Shown here one piece after another: positions 21,982-32,283 of a DNA stretch of 64,000 bases. The notes beneath the pieces were generated by a model that was given only the letters and a program-made list of their open reading frames with translations, did not search any database and had not been told where the DNA came from. The translations under genes and the position numbers were made by a program. The stretch spans positions 18,941,853 through 19,005,852 of the forward strand of contig JBBCBC010000002.1 in assembly GCA_037126765.1 (NCBI GenBank), read 5' to 3'. Positions within the stretch are counted from its first letter, which is position 1, and each line of letters begins with the position of its first letter. The stretch comes from Stenogyne calaminthoides (lineage: Eukaryota > Streptophyta > Magnoliopsida > Lamiales > Lamiaceae).

Positions 21982-22329
21982 AGGTTTACACCTTTGTACT
22001 GATCACATCGTTGTAAACAAATGTTGTTGGTAACATTAATTCTCTATCCTGTTTAAAAGGAAAAAAATTCCCTGTGTAGAAACCAAGCGGGTCGTACGAA
22101 AAACATTTAATCGATAACATGAAGGTCGCATGAAAGACATGACTGATAACGTGCGAACCCGAGGTGTGGCGAGATCGCCACCCTAGCGGTGCAGTCATCC
22201 CCCGACTTTATAAGATGACTACGCAAATGTCCAAGAAACAAGCCGCATAGAAAATAAGACGACAAGAACTAAGCAAAAGTTGCATAAGGAAATCAAGTCA
22301 ACACAAAAAGGAATTAAAAAGTAGAATTT
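21982..22329. other. Tat sequence between integrase and antisense module
   Basis: No sense coding frame is visible. GAGGTCGCATG-type motifs occur. The right part (22230-22329) aligns loosely with sequence preceding the same antisense module in SIRE copy 2 (50440-50507), so it is probably past the antisense gene's 3' end. Confidence 0.5.
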
Positions 22330-23097
22330 CATTAATAGAGACCCGGAGGTCGGGGAGAACCACATTACAATAGACCCGGAGGTCGGTAAAAAGAAGCATT
22401 CCAATACAATACATTTTTCAGAATCGAGCTAGCGACTTGGTCTATACTGCGGAGCTACTCGAGCTAGCGACTCGGTCTATACTATGGAGCCACTCGAGCT
22501 AGTGACTTGGTTTGTACTACATTGCTATTTAGGTAGCGGCACTCAGACGCGGAGGTCGCTGAGGAAGATGCTGCAAAACTATCAGAAAAGGATGTTCTAA
22601 CATCCGAGAAGTGTCAGATGCCTCAATGGGACTTCCCGCGTTAAATGAACACAAGGGTCATACATGTGGTGCAAAAAATTCAAGGGATTATGAAGGACAT
22701 TTTGGCTTGACCGGATTCGCATATACGATACCAAATCCATGCATGTCAGAAAGTGCCCATCACCACTAATCCCGTCATCACGATTGGCGCCCAAAATACT
22801 GAGGGCCCAGGGCATCTCCATCATCGCGGCGGTGGAACCGCCACCCAGGTGGCAGTAAAACTTAGCAATGGTCGTACGGTCATCCTCCGTTGGGGACAAC
22901 GTCAGAACCGGGGGGAAATCGGGGATGGACTGAATGCCGAAAGCCACAAGTGTAGAGCAGGAGAAGCTTGTCACCGGAGGATGTTCCAAAATAGGGCGTT
23001 CGCCGGAGTCGCCCATAACCAAAGTCTGGGGGTGATAAGTGGGGAGGTCAGAGGGGATAATGCATGTCTTACACCTCAATATCCCGCCTTATTTATA
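22330..23097 (-). pseudogene. Antisense module B, short copy, in Tat 3' region
   Basis: On the minus strand: a TATAAATA box (23097-23090), a coding piece (within 23079-22597) and a 3' end with two CCCGGAGGTCGG boxes (about 22350 and 22370). The coding piece includes EDDRTTIAKFYCHLGGGS, then RDDGIS and GHFLTCMDL. These line up with DDDTTAIAKLYC, GRDDDG and QFLMKLDE in module A, so this is a 3'-shortened duplicate of the antisense gene. The Transposase_28-like domain and later exons are missing. The sequence just upstream (23110-23410) also resembles the region between module A and the 3' LTR. Confidence 0.7.
23090..23097 (-). promoter_or_regulatory. TATA box of antisense module B
   Basis: TATAAATA on the minus strand in the same setting as 26529-26536; the flanks show the duplication is older than either is intact. 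Confidence 0.55.
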
Positions 23098-23449
23098 GAT
23101 GAAAGGCGGGGGTCAGGTTGCAAATTCTAACTCTCGAGGGCCCCACAAAGAATCCGGCGGCGCACGTGCAGCGCGTGGGCAGAATGCGATTTCTGGTTGG
23201 CCTAATTTACGGCGCCCGGCGCCACCAAATACCCAGACCATCATTACGGATCTGTCAACCGTCACACCGATTCGGAGAATTGAGGCAACATTTCGCCTCC
23301 CCGAGGAGGAGATGTTGGCATAGGCACACTTCCCGAGTCCGACCTGCCAGAGGTTGATAAGTTTTACGAGTTCAAGTCAAGGCCCCAAGACGAGCTTGCG
23401 ACCTCGACTTGGGGGGGATGAAATATTGGAGTTTTATTTTACAATAAGA

Positions 23450-26388
23450 TAAACACTAGATGAGATGAAAAATGAAATGACGACTTCCATTGATAAAAGA
23501 CCCGAAGGTCGGGAGGTAGTACATCGCAAATCAAAGCCCGAAGGCCGGTACAATCATAAAAAGAAAAATAGAAGTAAGGCTACAACTTTAATCTTTCTTG
23601 GCTGGGGCAGTTAAGGATGGGGTGCTGACCGTCCCAAAAGAAAGCTCCTGTTGGGTAACTGCCGGCGGATCGACCTCCGAGCTTGATATTTTCTCCACAA
23701 CGGGCTCGGAAATCATATCGACAGCTAGGGGAAAGACCTCCGACCTTGGGATCTCCTCCCCAGTTTGCTCGACGACGGCGGGAGGAACGACCTCCGAGGT
23801 TGCCAACTTCTCCACCGAGGGCTCGGAAGGTGTACCTATCGGAGAGTCGGGGAGAGGGTGCACGATCTGCCGTGGGTCTGGAAAGAATGAGAGATAAACG
23901 CCCATATCCTCCAAGTCTTGGATATCCAACAAAACATCGGGGCGGAGGGGGTTGGCGGGGCGTAATCGGTCGACTACCAACCCGGTAAAAAGTGGCGAGA
24001 AGGGTTCGCGATGATATATTCGGATGCTTTCCCGCAAAGGCCATCACGTATGCAAAATTAGCATTCATCTCTTCGGAGACCTTAAGCCCGGGCCTCCTGG
24101 TGTCGACTCACCTTCGCCCGGCATTGTTGGGGATTATACTAGCTCCTCCTCGAACCGGCCTCCACCTCGGCGCCCTCATACCGCTGAATAAATCTTGACT
24201 TCTCGGCACGCCCGTAGCGGTCTCCGTCCGTGACTTGATCTCTCTCCCGGCCGGCCAGCTCTCGAGCTCAGCCAGGCAACCCTCAAGGGTCGAGATCCAC
24301 AGAAGGTGCTCCGCATTGGTTCTCTCCAGCCCCTTCTGGGTCTCGGCTGTCGCGAATCATTAAAACGATCGGATACCGCGAACTGTGACTCCACGGAGAT
24401 GTCGGACTCGATTTAACTTGGGCCTTTGGTCCTCTCCAAATAAAAGGCCGCCTTAAGAGTGTGGACCATGGCCAAGTACATGTTGCCCATCATTTTCTGG
24501 CGACGGGCATTATCGTGATTGATAAGTGTCCACGCCCGGGACAGGTTATGCACGCTCAGGAGATGTACCTCTGCCACTTATTGGGGAGGTCGACCGAAGG
24601 AAGGGGAGGGCTCCTGAGGAAGCTAAGCACCTCAGGACTGTAAAAGAGAGCCGAGTCATCAGAGCTATGAAATTAATATAAAAAAAAAGAGGAGGTCATG
24701 CCAATCGTAGTAAGGACTTACTCGTTCACCCGCTCCTCCTCCCAGCCTAAGAAGGAGTCATCATCGGCATGTCGACCTCTCCTCTGGGCTGGCGAGGTGG
24801 GCCGCGAACTGGCTGACGGCGAGGTCGGGGGCGAAGTAGCCGACTGCGGTCGGGGATGGACTTGATCTTTCTTTCCCAGACCCCTGTTGATTTCAGACTC
24901 GTAGGTCGAAATCTCCTCCCTCACTTTCTTCCGAGCATGCCCGGAAGTTGGCGGAGTCGACCCCGTGGCCTTCCTCTTGCCTTTGTCTACAATAGAGGGG
25001 CCAGTAGGAACCGAGCTTGGAGGGCGACCTCCTGCAGGAGGCCTCGAGGAGGCGGTCTCGAGGCCACCAAATGCATTTTTCCCGCAAATGTACTTCTTGC
25101 GGGAGGCCATGACGTCCGCAGGAGGCTTGCGGCGGTAAACAGGGATGTTGGGAACTGTAGAAATGTGAGAGAAGCCAATCAGTCAGGTCGAGATCGAAAA
25201 ATGTAATAAGCACGGAGTAAGGGAACTTACAGGGGATGTTCAAATGGCACGTATAAGTATACAGGCCGACGTTGAGTCAATCAAGCTCGGAGTTTAGAGC
25301 GTTCACGTCCCGCCAGCTCGGTGGAGTGTCGCGAACGATGTCAAACGCCTCTTTAAAGTCCCAACAAAGGTCGGCAGTGGTGGGTGTGAAAACTGCAAAA
25401 GAAGAGGAGAATTAGATCAGTACGGGTGTGAGTCTGAAAAAAGGTAAAACTCACCGTGGTCGACCTCGATGGGCATAATCGGTTGGGACAATGATGGGCA
25501 GTGTGCTCGAGGGTTCCACAGACTCCCACGCCCCCCCAATGAACCACCATTTATAATGCAACCCCTCAATCTTACTCAGGATTCCACTCACGAGCTCCCG
25601 ACCTCTACTGAGCCGCACGACCTGATGGATAGGCGTCATCACATATGCCACCTCGCCTGGGGTTGGAAGCTGACGCAACCCGGCATGCCCAAGAATGGTC
25701 ATTGTAGAAAGTATGTAACTCCATCCATTAGGAGTGATCTGGGTAAGACTCTGATTCCAAGCCGCCAGTAGGTGGGAGATTTTCGCCGGGTGAAGCGGGA
25801 ACCGGATCACGACATCCATTATCTGTTCGTTAACCGCGATCATCCCAGGCGGTGGTTGGTCAACACTCTCGTCAGAGGTCGCCCCATAAAAATGCACGTC
25901 CCGAGGGACCTTGTAAAGGAAGCGGAGGGATTGCACGTAGCCGTCTTTGAGAACCGACCTGTTAGTGTCGTGCGATGCCACGAAGTCTACCTTAACCGAC
26001 TTCCGAAAGTCGCGGGCCGGTCTCTTGTATGGGGCCTGGGCCACATAAGAATGATAGTCAAAAGCCCGCTCGTAGGCCCCATATTTCCGGGCCTGGTTAG
26101 AAGGCCCAAACCTCTCCTCCCTTGTCGAATCAGCCACACAAAGAGAACTCGGCTCCAGGGCAGGGATATGTCTGATTTCATCCAGCTTCATTAAGAATTG
26201 GTCATCATCCCATCATCGTCTCGACCGGCGCCAGAAGCATCAACGGTTGGAGGCCTGGCGGGATTAGGGGCAGCGGTCTCTGTTTGGTCGCGGCAGTATA
26301 ACTTGGCGATCGCCGTGGTGTCGTCGTCGAACGATGTTGAGACCATGAACGGAGGGGGCGTGGGGGCAGATTTAGAACCGGATGCCAT
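23450..26388 (-). pseudogene. Antisense spliced gene of the Tat element (module A)
   Basis: A multi-exon gene opposite to pol. Exon 1: ATG at 26388 (MASGSKSAPTPPPF, DDTTAIAKLYC), then a frameshift into 26191-25455. This holds PPPGMIAVNEQIMDVVIRFPLHP and TQITPNGWSYILS, resembling the plant 'putative gypsy type transposon' domain (Pfam Transposase_28, from memory). Exon 2 is 25392-25231 (FTPTTADLCWDFKEAF) with one TGA; exon 3 is 25154-24722 (VYRRKPPADVMASRKKY to GWEEERVN); exon 4 starts at 24637 (DPEVLSFLRSPPLP, LPNKWQRYIS). The introns 25454-25393, 25230-25155 and 24721-24638 all have GT...AG ends. Later parts give Glu/Leu-rich coiled-coil text and an end near 23580. At least two frameshifts and two stops. 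Function unknown. Confidence 0.78.
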
Positions 26389-26528
26389 TGATGCGAAGTA
26401 GAGAGAACGATTACCTGAAAAATGATGGGTTCTCGGAAATCTAGCCGGAGAGGCGGACGCAGAGGCTTGGATGTTACAGGTTTCAGAAGCAAGAAAGAGG
26501 AAGGGCTTAAAGGTTGGAACCTTAGGCC

Positions 26529-26536
26529 TATTTATA
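26529..26536 (-). promoter_or_regulatory. TATA box of antisense gene, module A
   Basis: TATAAATA on the minus strand, about 140 bp upstream of the ATG at 26388. Module B has the same motif at 23090-23097, also followed by GC-rich sequence. The gene would be transcribed toward pol, away from the 3' LTR. Confidence 0.6.
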
Positions 26537-26856
26537 GGGAAGGGCGGGGGGGACGAAAGTGTAAAATTCAAATTTTCGGGGTCCCCCACGGAAATTAAGG
26601 CTACGTGGGTAGTGCGTAGGAGGCACGCGATCGCTGGTTGGGCGGACTCGCGGCTTGAGACGTCACCCGCCTGCCATACCATCGGTACTATCCTGTCACT
26701 TGTCGCGCCAATTCGGGAAACCGAGGCGACCGTATAACTCCCCAAGGATGATGGGTTTGACTCGGGTGTTGGTCCCGAGATCGACTTTCCATAGGTCGGC
26801 AAACGTCAACGGACAAGATCCCAGAGCAAGCTTGCGACCTTATCTTGAGGGGCAAT

Positions 26857-27478
26857 TGTTGTAGGGAGAATTAATCCGGCTTGGTGGAAGCCGGACATTG
26901 GACCGCCTTATGGTTTTAACACATTATCTGACTCTATCCAGCTGGAGCAAGATTTGAAGCGACTTCGGGAGGTCGGTAAGCCGCTGGAAGTTTGTGAAGC
27001 CACGCAGGTCGGGGAGGTGGCTTGGTGCAGCAGGGAAGTCGCGAAGCGACTTGATTGAACCCTGAGGTCGGGACCGATTGAGTCCCGGGCTTAGTTGAAG
27101 ATAAACATGGAAAAGATTCGGGTAGTTAAGGAGGCGGATTTCTCGGGATATAACCAGGGAATGTGTATCCGTAAGCGCGACTTGCGGAACAAGAAAGGAA
27201 ACCCTAGGTTGGTCCACGGGAAGAAGCCCACGAAGATTATAACCCTAGATCTGTATCTATAAATATAACCTGTAATGTACATTGTAAATGATCGAACTCT
27301 TAGAAACCTAGACAGAAATAATACAGTTAATATCCTGGCTTGGTGCCCCCAGACGTAGTCTATTCCACGGACGAACTGGGTAATCAAATCGTGCGTTATT
27401 TATCGCTTTCGCTATTATATTGATCGGAACATTATCAAATACTTTGTTTGTTCGCCGGTAATCGAACCGGGTACAACA
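26857..27478 (+). mobile_element. 3' LTR of Tat element with polypurine tract
   Basis: 622 bp, TGTTGTAGGG to GGGTACAACA, with TATAAATA at 27258-27265. The purine-rich TTGAGGGGCAAT just upstream (26845-26856) is the likely plus-strand primer site. TACAC follows immediately as the right TSD. Confidence 0.92.
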
Positions 27479-27483
27479 TACAC

Positions 27484-27915
27484 AACAATCTAACTTTTAA
27501 AATTGCGCAATTCTATTATGTAATGAATATGCAAAATTTTTTAAAAGAAGAAATGCATTATATTGTGCATGTATGCAATCAACATAGAAGGCACACATTT
27601 TTTTGGATGCGTGGATCTTAATCTATAACAACATATCAATTTGTCTAGATGATACCAATACATTTGTAACGACATATCTATACGAGGGTAACAAATTCCT
27701 AAAAAATCCGGCCGTTTGTCAAGATTTTTCAATATATGGGGATATATATGTATATACAAATTTTATATAGTTACTAATGAGTATAGCTGTAATTGAAATT
27801 AAAACCAATGATATAGTGGTAATTATCGAATTTGTAATGGTTCTGTCAGTGATTATGATTGAAGTGATTTTTAAGTTATGGTTTATACAATTACTAAATT
27901 GTTTAAGTTCAAATA
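27484..27915. other. AT-rich flank, no gene seen
   Basis: Host-like sequence to the right of the gypsy element. No frame or repeat that I can assign. Confidence 0.5.
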
Positions 27916-27918
27916 TTA

Positions 27919-28536
27919 GACCATGTTTATCGGGCTTGCTATGCCCTGGTCATGGACTAACCGACAAAAACAAATGGGAAAACAAAAATCAGAATTCAAA
28001 AATATTTGATGACCCAGGTTATCATATAACCGTGGGCATCAAACATATGCCCAAAAATATTTCATCTTACTCATGACACATGGCGCAATTTAATTGGCTC
28101 AGTGTATTTTATTTAAATAATTAAATATTTTTTTATCTTCTCTTTGACACATTTCACTTTCCGATTGGCCGGGTATATTTAATTTAAATAATTTTAAATT
28201 TCAATTTATCCACTTAAAAAAAATCACCAAAATTCATGAAATAAAATTCTCCATAAATAGATACCAATAATTTTATTATAATTATAATTTTTTTAATATC
28301 AAATAATTGTATATATTTCTTAAATACTTTAAATATAATGAAAAATAATTATAGATTTAATTGTTAAGTTATAAAATAAATAATTTATTAATGGGTTGGT
28401 GTGGTTGTGGGTGGTTATGGATAAAGTATGAAAAAATATGAATTTGGGTTATAGAATAAAATGTATATGTGGAGAAAGAGAAATGAATTATTTATTAATT
28501 GGTTGTGGTTGTGGAAGGGTATGGATAAATATGGTC
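27919..28536. mobile_element. PIF/Harbinger (Tourist-like) MITE
   Basis: A 618-bp element flanked by the 3-bp duplication TTA (27916-27918 and 28537-28539). The ends are inverted: GACCATGTTTATC on the left and the complement of GATAAATATGGTC on the right, 12 of 13 matching. No coding capacity, AT-rich inside, with an internal repeat of the GGTTGTGGTTGTGG end. The TTA target and short TIR fit the PIF/Harbinger superfamily. The mirror sequence could be coincidental, but the TSD and TIR together are persuasive. Confidence 0.72.
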
Positions 28537-29945
28537 TTACATGCAATGGAACCAAAAAATAGTTTTTTTTATGGGATTATATGATTTTTTGGAATCTAAA
28601 TGAGAAATGAGACGTATTACTTTATTTTATTTGGAAGTCAAATTGTTATAGGACAAGAGATGTCATAATTTACCTTATTATTTCAAATGTGCCGTGGCTA
28701 ATTTTGGTAAAGTATGAGGTAAGCTTCAATCCCCCCAATAATATCTCCTTAAAAGCCGTGTGAATTATAGCAAATTACAGTAAGTAGTATTTGAAGTGAT
28801 AGATAAGTGATGACTATCTGCTCCATGGATTTGTTTTGATATTCTTCAAAAAAGTTATTTTTATTGTGTCATGCAACCATTTGAAACCCAAGTAATACTT
28901 GCACCATTTATATTATATATTATATGGACTCTAATCAAATAATTCGTTATGCTCATTGGTCATGATTACTATTTTTTTTTAATTCAATAGCAAACAGACC
29001 AATCATAAAATATTCAAATACTTAAATAGTGTATATTTAAAACAATTATGCAATTTAAAGATACTTAATAGATAACTTATCTATTAAATGCAATACTAAT
29101 CAGAACAATGCAATGTTGGTTAAATTAATGCAAATGTACAACTCGATGACATATAAATTATCGTATAATGGATACTATTTTCATATGCAATTGTAGGGCT
29201 ACAATTATTAATGCAGATGTACAACAAATTCTTAATGAATAAATATTAAAGCATAAACATAAATAAAATATAACAAAGGACTACAAATATATGGTAGCAA
29301 ATATATGGTGTTCACCCACATATTGCAATGTCACCAACCACGATCTTGTTCCAAGAAAATAGATAATTAAATATCATTATCCAAATACTTACACATGCCA
29401 TCAACATAAAATGACCATTATTCCCAAAGCATAATGCATTCACAAACTAGAAACTGCAGTTTTTGTGTCTACGGGGGAGGTTGAACAAGAACGTTTATAG
29501 TGTCAACAAACCACATCACCATCTTCGCACGATAATCACTTGATTTATTCACGGAATACTTATATGTCACAATATTCGATGTACTCAACATATTTTCAAT
29601 TTAAAGACAATATTTTCAATTTAGAGACACACAATGACGTCGCAATCAACCGTCGTCTCACCCTGTTGGCAACATGAAACAAAATAATGCTTGTTTGAGA
29701 CACTCTATACCAGGCGGTGATTTGGATTTACCTCACAAAATCTGGTACGCAAACAGACTTCCACGTACGCGATCTACATACACCAATGTATAGTTTTTAG
29801 TGAAAAACAAATAAACTTAAAATGTACTCAATAAAAGTGTTTAACCACTATATATGCTCCTGTAAGATGTGCGAAAGCCCCTTCCTCCTGTCTCGGTCTT
29901 AGTGAATTATATTCGAGCTTTTGTTAGTCTATTCGATTGTAATTA

Positions 29946-30051
29946 ATGTCTTGCATTATGATAAATATGAAATTACTATCGGGTTAAACATTAATTATAA
30001 AAATACAATTAACTTCATACATGATTAATTATTTATCATAATGCACGACAT
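29946..30051. repeat. 22-bp inverted repeat hairpin
   Basis: ATGTCTTGCATTATGATAAA at 29946 pairs with the complement of 30030-30051, with one mismatch over 22 bp and a 62-bp loop. Possibly the remnant of a very small MITE; no TSD was identified. Confidence 0.7.
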
Positions 30052-30449
30052 ACCTCCTCATCCAGCATTTCGTGGTGTATAATATCAACAATATCGCGTA
30101 CAATTACATGAAATAATGGGCTCCCACCATCAAAACCTAAATATTTGTGTGCCAACAAAAAATAATCAATCTAACATTAATATTAATTGTACACCTTTTT
30201 GAAAAACATATGTCATAAATATCAGAATTTAGAATACGGGGCAATTATATTACTTACAATTAAAATTTTAACCCACAAATTGAGAATACATGACAATTAC
30301 ATAAGCACACATCATTTGCATAAAACATACATATTGCATGTAACTGTAACATAGGCATCCAAAGTGCCAAAAAATACATGATAATCTATATCTTCATATT
30401 ACACCAGTTTTTGCATGTATGTTAAATCATTACATCTAAGATCATTTTA

Positions 30450-30591
30450 TTGCATAATACCACACAGTTGTGCATCCCAGTGTCCAAAAATGCATATTAG
30501 TGTTTCGAAAATATCAGTTATTGCATAAAACCAGAAAGTTGTGCATCCTACTGTACCACAATGCATTATAATATTTTCAGAATATCAGTTA
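30450..30591 (+). repeat. Two 71-bp tandem units
   Basis: Both units start TTGCATAA, contain GTTGTGCATCC and end AATATCAGTTA. A more diverged relative may lie at 30317-30400. Confidence 0.75.
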
Positions 30592-31181
30592 AACCATAAA
30601 ATTAAACATTCATTACATTTTTCTGCTTAATCATAAGAGTAAATTATTACACATAATTTGGATGCAATTGTCATATTCCTATTTATCCACATAATAGACT
30701 ACATCCGTTTTTGCAAATTTCAGTACTCCTGCGCTCTACACAATCCTTGTTCCTTTTTTTATCTCCGTATTCCATCCATTTTGTTGTCTTTAAAAGGAAA
30801 TGAGGAATAATGAAGTAATAATAAAAACTAAACATTGTATATTTCTATATTCCTTTTTTTTAATATTTTGATATGAAGGTAAAAGTTGAAACACCATTTT
30901 TTTAACCAACTGTAAAACAATTCATATGAAAGTAAAAATTGAAACACCATTTTATATCAACATTATCATGTTTTACATACTAATATTACACACTGTTTGT
31001 AGTACTCTTTTCTAAACACTTCTCTATTAAACAAAGTATTTTATATATCCTTATTTTATTACATACAAACATGTCATTATGCATAAGAATTAAAATACTT
31101 GCATTAAAACTTTCACATCTTCATATAACAACTAAACATTGCATATTTCTATATTCTTCTACATATCACCATGGATTGTGC

Positions 31182-31955
31182 TTTTATTTTCTTTTTTTTT
31201 TGAGAAGAGGAGTTAACTATTGATTAAGGAAAGAGAAATACATCAACATTACAATCTAACACCTCTAAACAAAAGAACTAACTTCACCTGAACAAATGGA
31301 CAAGTTTAGGAAAAGAAAAAACACTACCGAAGTCACCACCGATCCCGAAAACCATCCTGCCCGTGACTGCTTGCACGGTAACCGCAGAATATGAATGAAC
31401 TCAACTCCAGATCAACTCCAAACAGATAAAAAAAAATCAACATGCAACCTGAACTGACGCATAACAAACAAAATGAAAACAAAAACAACCTACATCGAGG
31501 AATAAAACTCACAAGGAGAGGACAACTCCAAACAAGAAGGGAACAAACATACTAAAATTACAAAAGGACCAACTAAAAGTACAAAACATAAAAATAAAGG
31601 ATCAAACAGGTAGATCTACCAACCGGTCACTGTAGTGCCGGTGGAAAAATCGACTCGATGATCTGCAAAACAAAGCTTAAAAACTATTGAACCCGACCGC
31701 GACGGGGATGAGTTGTGATGACGATTGCAAAGCTGGTCTGGGGAGCCGGCGACAGTTGTAGCTGGGAGAAATGGGTGGTGGAGAGATCTAGTGCCTTGAT
31801 TGATATGTCGGCTTAGATAAGCACCGACAGAGCTGCAAAGAAAAGAGGAAATAGGCGGTGGTGTATACATTAATGGGGAAGCTTTCTAAAGAGAAGGCAG
31901 AGGGTTATTATAAAGAGAGAAAGAAATCGGTTATCAAGTTTAGTTGAGCAATTGA
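31182..31955 (-). mobile_element. Poly(A) retroposon with 12-bp TSD
   Basis: The direct repeat CATGGATTGTGC occurs at 31170-31181 and 31956-31967. Between them lies sequence ending, on the minus strand, in a poly(A) tract (T-run 31192-31201). This is the mark of target-primed reverse transcription. The body is about 760 bp. A minus-strand frame of 84 codons (31870-31616) and a TATA-like TTATAATAA near the start are present, but I do not recognise a protein. It could be a SINE-like or truncated LINE copy, or a processed transcript of a host gene. Confidence 0.75.
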
Positions 31956-32283
31956 CATGGATTGTGCATTTACCTAAAATAAAATGCAAAAAATCAAACA
32001 TATTTTTTTGTCCATTATTCCTATGTGAGAAACATATGTGCCAAAATTACAATAATGACTACTACTTTGCTATAACCACCTCAAACTTGAGTATAACTAG
32101 TTGATTTTTTATGGTTTCAACTACCAATATAATATTCATACACAAGTCAATTTATTATTAAGATTGGTCATAATCCCAAATATACTTGCCTGTATCTGAT
32201 GATCCACTGTCATTGGAAGCTGGTTTTTTTCCTGCAAAGATAAAGCAGCAAAAATTCCGATGTTATAAACATAAAAAAACCAT

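Larger units (their letters stand above)
15562..27478 (+). mobile_element. Complete Tat-type Ty3/gypsy element (11.9 kb, TSD TACAC)
   Basis: Flanked by TACAC (15557-15561 and 27479-27483). LTRs of 620 and 622 bp begin TGYTGTAGGG and end GGGTACAACA. By eye they differ at about 22 sites plus a 2-bp indel (near 3.5%), so the insertion is not brand new. Gene order is gag, protease, RT, RNase H, a second RNase H and integrase, the gypsy order; the extra RNase H is a hallmark of the Tat lineage. About 4.9 kb separates integrase from the 3' LTR and carries antisense genes. Each pol frame is broken at least once, so the element is not autonomous as written. Confidence 0.93.
28540..31169. other. 2.6 kb AT-rich noncoding region
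   Basis: No coding frame recognised on either strand. It holds a hairpin (29946-30051), two 71-bp tandem units (30450-30591), and a stretch near 30715-30800 (TTTCAGTACTCCT, TATTCCATCCATTTT) that recurs at 33840-33890, just outside the Helitron end. It may include old, unrecognisable transposon DNA. Confidence 0.5.

Noticed and set aside
27541..27759. 72-aa minus-strand frame
   Set aside because: AT-rich chance frame without motifs.
30317..30600. CRISPR-like spaced repeats
   Set aside because: Only two good tandem units with no spacers, in plant DNA; a simple minisatellite.
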